A DNA stretch of 15,850 nucleotides from an uncultured Collinsella sp. GTDB lineage: Bacteria; Actinomycetota; Coriobacteriia; Coriobacteriales; Coriobacteriaceae. A program made the position numbers and the translations under genes. The stretch is taken from the NCBI GenBank assembly GCA_902478365.1, contig CABSKX010000049.1:1-15850 (forward strand). Direction: 5' to 3'. Shown in pieces: positions 1 to 5,617 of this stretch (position 1 is the stretch's first letter; each line of letters begins with the position of its first letter). Below the pieces are notes generated by a model, which saw only the letters and a program-made list of their open reading frames with translations, ran no database searches and was not told the origin of the DNA.

Positions 1-1
1 T

Positions 2-39
2 GGGACGGGGATTAAAGAATCATTTTAGTCTCCGTTCCC
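2..39. terminator. Imperfect hairpin at the left edge, possible terminator of an unseen upstream gene
   Basis: Bases 2-17 (starting GGGACGGGG) can pair with 23-39 (ending CCGTTCCC) to give about 16 base pairs with one bulged T at 35, a few G-U pairs and a 5-nt loop. The foot of the stem is GC-rich and the top is A/T-rich. It could end transcription of a gene lying left of the window, or be a relative of the GGGAC-containing palindromes found elsewhere in the window. There is no clear U-tract after it, so the terminator reading is tentative. Confidence 0.4.
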
Positions 40-170
40 GTCGCGAGCGTAAGGCGGACAAAACGCCCCCGTTCGCGAACAGTTCTGTCACCTTGGCGAC
101 GTGCGTGGCGCGCACCTGCAGTTTCGCAGCCATAATGGTGGCAAGACAACCAAGAGGGGGAGCGGAATCC

Positions 171-842
171 ATGGCGCTAATCTATATCGTTGAGGACGAC
201 GAGCCCATTCGTCGCGAGCTTGCCGATATCCTTGCCCGTGCCGGTTTTGAGGTCGAGGCCTGCGAATCGTTTGAGCACGTCTCGCGCGATATTCTCGCCG
301 CCGCGCCCGACCTGGTGCTGCTCGACCTCACGCTCCCCGTCAAAGACGGCCAGCACATCTGCCATGAGGTCCGTCGCGAATCCGAGGTCCCCATCATCGT
401 TCTCACGTCGCGCACGACCGAGATCGACGAGGTCATGGCCATGACGCTCGGCGCAGATGACTTTGTTCCCAAGCCCTACAGCGCGCGCGTGCTCGTGGCC
501 CGCATCAATGCCCTGCTGCGTCGCACCGCGGCGGCAGGCGAGCGCAGCACACTTGTCCACAAGGGGCTGGAGCTCGACCTCGCCCGCTCCATGGTCACCA
601 ATACGCAAACCGGTACCAGCACCGAGCTCACCAAAAACGAACTGCGTATCCTCTCGCTGCTTCTGAGCCGCGCGGGCAAGATCGTTTCGCGCTCGGCCAT
701 CATGCAGGACCTGTGGGACTCCGATGCCTTCGTGGACGACAACACGCTCACCGTCAACATCAACCGCCTGCGCACCACGCTCGAAAAAATCGGCATCAAG
801 GGGTATTTGACGACGCACCGCGGCCAGGGCTATTCGGTCTAG
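171..842 (+). CDS. OmpR/PhoB-family response regulator (BceR/VanR-like)
   Basis: A 223-aa DNA-binding response regulator, the cytoplasmic output half of a two-component system with the kinase that follows. Residues 1-115 form the receiver domain: acidic pocket E8-D9-D10, phospho-acceptor D52 in LVLLDLTLP, switch threonine T79 and conserved lysine K101 in the KPY motif. Residues from about 130 to the end form a winged helix of the trans_reg_C type, with LTKNELRILSLLLSRAG and a C-terminal DDNTLTVNINRLR recognition region. The ATG at 171 is chosen over upstream in-frame starts because it has a good Shine-Dalgarno (AGAGGGGG, 153-160) and because the receiver fold begins immediately (ALIYIVEDDE). 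The stop codon is followed 9 nt later by the kinase ATG, so the two are almost certainly co-transcribed. The target genes are not evident here. Confidence 0.93.
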   Translation: MALIYIVEDDEPIRRELADILARAGFEVEACESFEHVSRDILAAAPDLVLLDLTLPVKDGQHICHEVRRESEVPIIVLTSRTTEIDEVMAMTLGADDFVPKPYSARVLVARINALLRRTAAAGERSTLVHKGLELDLARSMVTNTQTGTSTELTKNELRILSLLLSRAGKIVSRSAIMQDLWDSDAFVDDNTLTVNINRLRTTLEKIGIKGYLTTHRGQGYSV

Positions 843-851
843 GGGACGGCT

Positions 852-1895
852 ATGTCGTTTGCCAAGTTCTTTAAAGACGCGCTGCTTCCCGTCGCCGTGT
901 GGGCGTGCGGCGTGCTGCTGAGCTGCTTTGTGCTGACGGTCGCTGGTGCTTCGACATCTATCGTGGTCGTGGCGGTCGGCGTGTCCTTTATCTTTGGTAT
1001 GCTCGGCATCGTGATCGAGTACGCGCGCCGTCGTCGTTTTCTGCGCCAGCTGGAGCGTGCGGCAGAGGAGCTCGAGAGTCCCGCATGGGTGCAGGAGATG
1101 GTGCAATGCCCGACCTATGCCGAGGGCGAGCTCGAGTACGAGGTCTTGCGCCGGGTGGGCAAAGCCGCCTGCGACGAGGTTGCCGAAGGCCGGCGTCAGA
1201 CCGATGACTATCGCGACTATATCGAGAGCTGGGTCCACGAGGCCAAACTGCCCCTGGCGGCGGCTCATCTGATTTTGGAAAACCTGGATGGCAGCGAAGA
1301 CGACCTGTCGCGCGTGGATGACCTGGGCCGTGAGCTGGCTCGCGTGGAGCGCTATATCGACCAGGCGCTGTACTACGCGCGCTCGGAAGTCGTGGAGCGC
1401 GACTACCTGATTCGCCGTTGGGATCTCAAGACCTTGGTGACGGGCGCGATTAAGGCCAACGCGCGTGAGCTCATCGCGGCGCACGTGGCCCCGGTGTGCG
1501 AGAACCTCGACTTCGAGGTCTTTACCGACGAGAAGTGGCTCGAGTTTATTCTGGGCCAGCTTATTCAGAACAGTATTAAATATGCGCGCGAGGACGGCGC
1601 AAAGATCGTGTTTTCGGGCGCGTTGCTGGACGAGGGCCTGGCGAGCGAACGCATCGAGCTCACTGTCGCGGACAACGGCTGCGGCGTGAGCGCGGCCGAC
1701 CTGCCGCGCGTGTTCGAGAAGGGCTTTACCGGCGACAACGGCCGCACCACCAAGCGCGCAACGGGCATCGGCCTCTACCTGGTGGCGCGCCTCTGCTCCA
1801 AGATGGGCATCGACGTCACCGCGGCATCCGAGCCCGGCAAAGGCTTTGTCGTCACGTTTGCCTTCTCGACCAACAAGTTTCAATACTTTGAGTAG
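852..1895 (+). CDS. Two-TM sensor histidine kinase, intramembrane-sensing (BceS-like) type
   Basis: A 347-aa membrane histidine kinase, partner of the response regulator just upstream. Two hydrophobic helices (about residues 11-31 and 35-55) are separated by only a few residues, so there is essentially no extracellular sensor domain. A short basic stretch (RRRR, 59-62) then marks the cytoplasmic side. The dimerisation/H-box is WVHEAKLPL with phospho-acceptor H129. The ATPase domain shows the N-box LGQLIQNSIKYA (N240), G1 DNGCG (D274), F-box RVFEKGF and G2 TGIGL (304-308). This layout is that of BceS-type kinases, which in Firmicutes usually take their signal from a neighbouring BceAB-type ABC transporter in response to cell-wall-active peptides. 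No such transporter lies downstream, and the upstream side is outside the window. The Shine-Dalgarno AGGGGACG (841-848) overlaps the end of the regulator stop codon, suggesting translational coupling. Confidence 0.9.
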   Translation: MSFAKFFKDALLPVAVWACGVLLSCFVLTVAGASTSIVVVAVGVSFIFGMLGIVIEYARRRRFLRQLERAAEELESPAWVQEMVQCPTYAEGELEYEVLRRVGKAACDEVAEGRRQTDDYRDYIESWVHEAKLPLAAAHLILENLDGSEDDLSRVDDLGRELARVERYIDQALYYARSEVVERDYLIRRWDLKTLVTGAIKANARELIAAHVAPVCENLDFEVFTDEKWLEFILGQLIQNSIKYAREDGAKIVFSGALLDEGLASERIELTVADNGCGVSAADLPRVFEKGFTGDNGRTTKRATGIGLYLVARLCSKMGIDVTAASEPGKGFVVTFAFSTNKFQYFE

Positions 1896-1930
1896 TCGTC
1901 GCGGTGTAACGTCCCGGAGCGTCATTCACG

Positions 1931-1958
1931 TTAAGACAATTATCCCAAACGGGATAAT
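1931..1958 (+). promoter_or_regulatory. Candidate hipBA promoter
   Basis: TTAAGA (1931-1936) and GATAAT (1953-1958) are spaced by 16 nt, a plausible sigma-70-type pair. The -10 lies inside operator 1. A second possible -10, TATGAT (1974-1979), overlaps the start of operator 2 but has no convincing -35. Either arrangement would let a repressor bound to the palindromes block the polymerase. Without transcript mapping the choice is open. Confidence 0.35.
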
Positions 1959-1959
1959 T
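1938..1959. promoter_or_regulatory. hipBA operator 1 (palindrome)
   Basis: A 22-bp palindrome with arms AATTATCCC and GGGATAATT around the 4-nt centre AAAC. It contains TATCC-N6-GGATA. The known Escherichia coli HipB operator is TATCC-N8-GGATA, so the half-sites agree while the spacer is 2 nt shorter. It lies directly upstream of the HipB-like gene and is repeated as an inverted copy 39 bp downstream, which makes an autoregulatory operator the natural reading. Confidence 0.8.
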
Positions 1960-1974
1960 CCATCATGATGTGCT

Positions 1975-2000
1975 ATGATTATCCCGTTTGGGATAATCAT
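1975..2000. promoter_or_regulatory. hipBA operator 2 (palindrome)
   Basis: A 26-bp palindrome with 11-nt arms ATGATTATCCC and GGGATAATCAT around the centre GTTT. Its inner 20 bp are the exact reverse complement of the inner 20 bp of operator 1, so a dimer would see the same site in either orientation. The centres of the two sites are 39 bp apart. It ends one base before the AGGGG ribosome binding site of hipB (2001-2005). Confidence 0.8.
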
Positions 2001-2011
2001 AGGGGATTAGC

Positions 2012-2257
2012 ATGCAAGACTGGAATGAGCGAACGATTTTTGACCCAACTGAACTCGGTGCATATTTGCGTGAGCGCCGGAAGAAGCTCGGTTATACCCA
2101 ACGCGATGTGGCTGATTTCAACCAGTGCAGTTTGCGCTTTGTGAGCGAGCTTGAGCGTGGAAAGGCGGGTGCCAATCTTCGCCAAACCCTTCAAATCGCT
2201 AACAGCTTGGGGGTCGATTTGATCCTGAGGGAGAGGGGCGACGGCTCATGGCATTAA
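2012..2257 (+). CDS. hipB: HipB-like antitoxin, XRE-family HTH repressor
   Basis: An 81-aa single-domain Xre/Cro-type DNA-binding protein, predicted to neutralise the HipA kinase encoded next to it and to repress the operon through the two palindromes upstream. Residues 15-72 form the helix-turn-helix domain: LGAYLRERRKKLGYTQRDVA with the recognition region around 39-50 (CSLRFVSELERG). This matches the HipB family pattern LG..IR..RK..G.TQ..lA. The length is close to that of Escherichia coli HipB (88 aa). The start ATG is preceded by AGGGG (2001-2005) at normal spacing. Its last codons overlap the hipA start by 10 bp, implying translational coupling, a usual way of keeping antitoxin and toxin in balance. 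Base composition is lower in GC than the flanking core genes. Confidence 0.9.
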   Translation: MQDWNERTIFDPTELGAYLRERRKKLGYTQRDVADFNQCSLRFVSELERGKAGANLRQTLQIANSLGVDLILRERGDGSWH

Positions 2258-3537
2258 AGGTTTATCGTGAGTATCGGGGAACGTTTGAGCTGGTCGGAGA
2301 ATTTGAGAGGGCCGACCCCGTAAACGAGACGTTTGCATATGATGAGGGATATCTTGAACGCGACGATGCTGCCGCACTCTCAGCTTCTCTTCCCTTGCGA
2401 CATGAGCCATATGCCAGCAATGAGTTTTCGGCCTTCTTTTCGGGCATGCTTCCCGAGGGCCCGGTTCGGCATGAGCTGTCGATGCGTTTTCAAATCCCCC
2501 AGTCAGACTATTTATCGATGCTCGAGCGTTTGGGCGATGAGTGCGTTGGTGCCTTGAGGTTTCTCGGCGATGAGAAATCGAGCTACGATCCGGGCTATCG
2601 TCCTCTGCAAGACGAGGATTTTGAGGCACTTTCTAAGGCGGAAGTGTTTGAGATTGCAAATGATATGCAGGATTCGAGGCTGTCGTTGGCGGGCGCTCAG
2701 TCTAAAACCGGTTGGTTTTTACCGCGCGGTAAAGATGCAAAAAAGGCCGGGTCGGGGGATTGGATGCTGCCGCTCGGCTCTGCCCCCTCGACTCACATAG
2801 TCAAGATTGCTTCAACTAAACATCCGGATTTGCCGTTCAACGAATTAATTTGCATGACGGCAGCGTCTGCTGCTGGGCTTGAAATTGCCCGTTCAGAAGC
2901 TTCGGATACGATTCCTGGTGCGTTCTTTTCCGAGCGTTATGACAGAATCTGGAGCAATGAGCCGCCGTCGATGAGCGGATTCGATGTGCCTCTGAGGCTG
3001 CATCAGGAGGATTTTTGCCAAGCGGTTGGCTGGCCTTCGTATATGAAATACGAGACACGTCCCGATAGCTGCTATATGGCTCTTTGCGGCCGATTGATAA
3101 GAGAGCAATCGTCTAACGTAATTGCTGATACTCAAATGTTCGCTCGTCAGGTAATGGTCGATTATGCGTTGGGGAATTGCGACTCGCATCTCAAGAACCA
3201 TTCGTTTCTTTATAGTCCGAGTTGGCGGGAAAAGAGGTTGGCCCCTGCATACGATATTGTTTGCACGACGATAATGGGATACGACCATAATCTTGGGATT
3301 GATATTGGGGATCACCGGGTGATCGATGGGGTGACTCCTGAAGATTTCGAATTCATGTCTCAAGATTTGCATCTGCCACTCAAGATGATCAAGAACATCG
3401 CGGCGGAAGTGGCTGAAGAGGTGTCTGCCCAGCTTGCAGAACTTGCCTCTGCAACCGGAGATTTGGGTCGGGTCGCTCTGAAAATTCAGACGGATTCCGT
3501 TGAGAGAATGAGGGTTCTGGAGCAATTCTCAGCCTAA
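2248..3537 (+). CDS. hipA: HipA-family serine/threonine kinase toxin
   Basis: A 429-aa cytoplasmic kinase toxin of the HipA family. In Escherichia coli HipA phosphorylates glutamyl-tRNA synthetase and causes growth arrest and persistence. The N-terminal subdomain (1-105) carries the characteristic FFSGMLPEG segment (63-71) and the LGDECVGAL stretch. The glycine-rich loop is SLAGAQSKT (146-154); S146 sits at the place of the autophosphorylated Ser150 of Escherichia coli. K186 in HIVKI is the likely ATP-binding lysine. The catalytic segment is GNCDSHLKN (309-317) with D312 as base and N317 as metal ligand, followed by AYDIV with D336 as the DFG-like metal ligand. All key residues are present, so the toxin looks active. 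It overlaps hipB by 10 bp. It reads as a full-length, not split, HipA. The A+T-richer codon use suggests acquisition by transfer. The target cannot be told from sequence. Confidence 0.92.
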   Translation: MALKVYREYRGTFELVGEFERADPVNETFAYDEGYLERDDAAALSASLPLRHEPYASNEFSAFFSGMLPEGPVRHELSMRFQIPQSDYLSMLERLGDECVGALRFLGDEKSSYDPGYRPLQDEDFEALSKAEVFEIANDMQDSRLSLAGAQSKTGWFLPRGKDAKKAGSGDWMLPLGSAPSTHIVKIASTKHPDLPFNELICMTAASAAGLEIARSEASDTIPGAFFSERYDRIWSNEPPSMSGFDVPLRLHQEDFCQAVGWPSYMKYETRPDSCYMALCGRLIREQSSNVIADTQMFARQVMVDYALGNCDSHLKNHSFLYSPSWREKRLAPAYDIVCTTIMGYDHNLGIDIGDHRVIDGVTPEDFEFMSQDLHLPLKMIKNIAAEVAEEVSAQLAELASATGDLGRVALKIQTDSVERMRVLEQFSA

Positions 3538-3543
3538 AGCAAA

Positions 3544-3570
3544 GCGGGACCACCGTAATGGTGGTCCCGC
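3544..3570. terminator. Bidirectional hairpin between hipA and the usp gene
   Basis: A perfect 11-bp GC-rich stem (GCGGGACCACC pairing with GGTGGTCCCGC) with the loop GTAAT lies 6 nt after the hipA stop codon. The two flanking genes converge on it. Its U-tracts are short on both strands (TCTT rightwards, TTT leftwards), so it is a moderate terminator candidate in each direction. Confidence 0.7.
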
Positions 3571-3627
3571 TCTTGGAAGACTTGGGCACGTGGGCTTGCG
3601 CTCCGCGATGCGTTAGGCGTACGTTTG

Positions 3628-4065
3628 CTACTTCACGACCAAGATGTCGCAGTCGGTGTTGCGCAGCAGGAACGTCGAAATTGAACCCAGGAGTGCATAC
3701 TTGATCGAGGACAGGCCACGAGCGCCGCAGAGCACCAGGTCGGGCTTGACCACGTCGAGCATCTCGTCTTTGAGCGTCTCGCGAATGCGGCCGGCGCGAA
3801 TCATGACCTCGACCTCGGGAATGTCGGGATTGGCCTTGGCCTCTTCGAGCTGCTTGGCGATGGAGTTCTTAAATGCCTCCTCTAGGCCGTTGACCAGATC
3901 GACCGGATAGGAACCGGCGCTCTCGAGTGCCGTGGAATCGATAACGTGGCCGATAATCAGCTTGGCGCCGTTGTTCGCGGCGACCTTGATGGCGCGTGCG
4001 AGCACAAAATCCTGCTGCTCAGTACCGTCGAGTGAAACAAATACCTTGGTGTAGCCCTCGTTCAT
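3628..4065 (-). CDS. Universal stress protein (UspA family)
   Basis: A 145-aa single-domain universal stress protein, a soluble cytoplasmic nucleotide-binding protein made under stress or starvation. It begins with the usual beta strand ending in an acidic residue (KVFVSLDG, D13). Near the end it carries the ATP-binding signature G-x2-G-x9-G-S: G114, G117, G127, S128, in a GARGLSSIKYALLGS segment. This puts it in the ATP-binding (MJ0577-like) branch rather than the branch that lacks the motif. It closes with CDILVVK, a normal family C-terminus. The ATG is supported by an excellent Shine-Dalgarno (AAGGAGGA in the gene's sense, 4070-4077). It is transcribed alone, divergent from uppP and convergent with hipA. 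The exact physiological role of such proteins is rarely known. Confidence 0.93.
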   Translation of the reverse strand: MNEGYTKVFVSLDGTEQQDFVLARAIKVAANNGAKLIIGHVIDSTALESAGSYPVDLVNGLEEAFKNSIAKQLEEAKANPDIPEVEVMIRAGRIRETLKDEMLDVVKPDLVLCGARGLSSIKYALLGSISTFLLRNTDCDILVVK

Positions 4066-4312
4066 GGTTTCCTCCTTGGTCTATCGCACGGGCGTGGGGC
4101 TCGTGCATCGGGCGGGCGCGGATGCGTGGCCGCCGGACACTTTATCTTGTTGCAGTTATACCCAAGGATTTGGGTTTGACCGCTCGCAATTCTGTGAACG
4201 GGCGAGTTTTTTGGTAAGGGTGGGCGCGGTCGCGGCCGAACGGTTGATAATGGGACATCGCCCGCAACCGTCCGCAGAACAATATCGGCGGGTGTCTAAC
4301 GAGGGGGTCCCT
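4066..4312. promoter_or_regulatory. Divergent promoter region of usp and uppP
   Basis: About 250 bp with no gene. It must hold the start signals for both neighbours. On the leftward strand TATAAC (+ strand 4156-4161 region) is a possible usp -10. On the rightward strand GATAAT (4246-4251) is a possible uppP -10. I could not pair either with a good -35. A 7-bp stem (CGCCCGC at 4259-4265 with GCGGGTG at 4288-4294) would lie in the uppP leader, just before its ribosome binding site AGGGGG (4302-4307). Confidence 0.35.
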
Positions 4313-5287
4313 TTGGATATCATTGAGCTTCTAAAATCTGCCTTCATGGGCCTGGTCGAGGGCATCACCGAATGGCTGCCTGTTTCGTCGACCGGTCACA
4401 TGATCTTGGTGGACGAGTTCGTCAAGATGAACGTGAGCGAGACGTTCTGGAATATGTTCCTGGTCGTGATTCAGCTTGGCGCCATTTTGGCCGTCTGCGT
4501 CCTGTTCTTTTACGACCTCAACCCGTTTTCTCCCAGCAAAGGCAAGGAGGGTCGTCGCGACACCTGGGTGCTGTGGGGCAAGATTGTGCTCGGCTGCATT
4601 CCCGCCGCGGCGATCGGTCTGCCGCTTAACGACTGGATGGAGGGGCATTTCTACAATGCTCCCGTCGTGGCGCTGGCGCTCATTGTGTACGGCGTGCTGT
4701 TTATCGTGATCGAGAACTGGCGCGCGAACAAGCGCGACCAGGCCGCTCTTGCCGGTTCGTTTGGTTCGCGTGCCGTGGTGGCGGGCGGACGCCCCGCTGG
4801 TGCGCATTTTGCCACTCCCGCTGCGGCTGCCGCTTCAGACGATGACGATAACCTGGACTTTGGCTCCATCACTACGCTCGAGGATCTGAGCTGGAAGACC
4901 GCGCTGGGTATCGGTTGCTTCCAGGTGCTTTCGCTGATTCCGGGCACATCGCGCTCCGGCTCCACGATCATCGGCGGCCTGCTGCTGGGCTGCACGCGCT
5001 CGGTGGCGTCTAAGTTCACGTTCTTCCTGGCTATTCCCGTTATGTTTGGCGCGAGCGCGCTCAAGCTGGTCAAGTACTTTATTAAGGGCGGCACGTTCGG
5101 CACCAACGAAATCGCCATCCTGGGCGTGGGCTGCGTCGTCGCCTTTGTGGTGTCGCTCATTGCCATCAAGTGGCTTATGGGCTTCGTGCGCCGTCACGAC
5201 TTTAAGTGCTTCGGCGTCTACCGCATCATCCTGGGCATCGTGGTGCTCGCGTACTTCTTTGTCCTGGAGCCTATGCTCGGCCTGTAA
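4313..5287 (+). CDS. uppP: Undecaprenyl-diphosphate phosphatase UppP (BacA)
   Basis: A 324-aa polytopic membrane enzyme that dephosphorylates undecaprenyl diphosphate, recycling the lipid carrier of peptidoglycan synthesis; extra copies give bacitracin resistance. The first catalytic motif is EGITE (E16, E20) followed by S25/S26 and H29 in SSTGH. The second is PGTSRSG (210-216) with R214, the counterpart of the essential arginine of Escherichia coli BacA. The start is TTG at 4313: it has the Shine-Dalgarno AGGGGG 5 nt upstream and gives the family N-terminus (M)DIIELLKSAFMGLVEG, whereas a longer in-frame extension back to 4064 is not UppP-like. The protein is about 50 aa longer than the Escherichia coli enzyme because of a low-complexity hydrophilic loop (about 137-190, Ala-rich then SDDDDN) between membrane segments. 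It seems to be transcribed alone. Confidence 0.95.
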   Translation: MDIIELLKSAFMGLVEGITEWLPVSSTGHMILVDEFVKMNVSETFWNMFLVVIQLGAILAVCVLFFYDLNPFSPSKGKEGRRDTWVLWGKIVLGCIPAAAIGLPLNDWMEGHFYNAPVVALALIVYGVLFIVIENWRANKRDQAALAGSFGSRAVVAGGRPAGAHFATPAAAAASDDDDNLDFGSITTLEDLSWKTALGIGCFQVLSLIPGTSRSGSTIIGGLLLGCTRSVASKFTFFLAIPVMFGASALKLVKYFIKGGTFGTNEIAILGVGCVVAFVVSLIAIKWLMGFVRRHDFKCFGVYRIILGIVVLAYFFVLEPMLGL

Positions 5288-5331
5288 CTTGGTCGACGCT
5301 GCGCGGCGGCCGGGGCGACAACTTGTCATTC

Positions 5332-5371
5332 AAAGGGGGCGGCATGACCAGAAGGTCTATGCCGCCCCTTT
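5332..5371 (+). terminator. Strong hairpin terminator of uppP
   Basis: Bases 5332-5349 (AAAGGGGGCGGCATGACC) pair with 5354-5371 (GGTCTATGCCGCCCCTTT), leaving the tetraloop AGAA and one single-base bulge on each side. The A-run before and T-run after the GC stem allow function in both directions. It lies 45 nt after the uppP stop codon. Confidence 0.75.
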
Positions 5372-5447
5372 CATGCCAATTTGTTCGCCCTGGCCACCGC
5401 TCGCTGCTGCTGCCATGACATCGGCGGTTTCGTGATTGTCAATTGAT

Positions 5448-5478
5448 TGGTGCAGACCAACCTGACCCCATTGCGCCA
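5448..5478 (+). repeat. REP-like palindrome, TGGTGCA stem with AACCTGACCCC core
   Basis: An 8-bp stem (5447-5454 with 5472-5479, one G-U pair) encloses a loop that carries AACCTGACCCC (5459-5469). The 31 bases 5448-5478 agree at 26 of 31 positions with the reverse complement of 15698-15728, which lies 10 kb away after the ROK kinase gene. It lies in the 330-bp gap between uppP and pcrA, which otherwise holds only the uppP terminator and the pcrA promoter region. It is not a coding sequence. Confidence 0.65.
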
Positions 5479-5525
5479 AATTCGCTGGGGCGGCCTGACG
5501 GTGACGCACGGAGTCGTGGTGTGAT

Positions 5526-5556
5526 TTGCGTCGGTGTCCGCGCGGCTCGGTATACT
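5526..5556 (+). promoter_or_regulatory. Candidate pcrA promoter
   Basis: A good -10 hexamer TATACT (5551-5556) lies about 60 nt before the pcrA start. The best -35 is TTGCGT (5526-5531) at a spacing of 19 nt, longer than ideal. The -10 is the main support. Confidence 0.4.
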
Positions 5557-5617
5557 GGTACGGCTCAAACTATGGCGCCGCCCGCAGGCGCGCCGTCCGT
5601 CAGATGAGGAGTCGCCC

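Noticed and set aside
71..80. Perfect 10-bp palindrome GTTCGCGAAC before the response regulator
   Set aside because: It could be a regulator site, but a single 10-bp palindrome of CG-rich words is easily met by chance in such DNA, and there is no second copy nearby or clear promoter next to it.
177..1925. A 582-aa open frame on the minus strand opposite the two-component genes
   Set aside because: It mirrors two well-supported genes in the opposite frame. Long antisense frames are expected in GC-rich DNA with strong third-position bias. The protein has no recognisable domain.
4064..4312. N-terminal extension of UppP from the ATG at 4064
   Set aside because: The extra 83 residues do not resemble UppP, overlap the usp start region, and lack a good ribosome binding site; TTG 4313 fits both family and Shine-Dalgarno.
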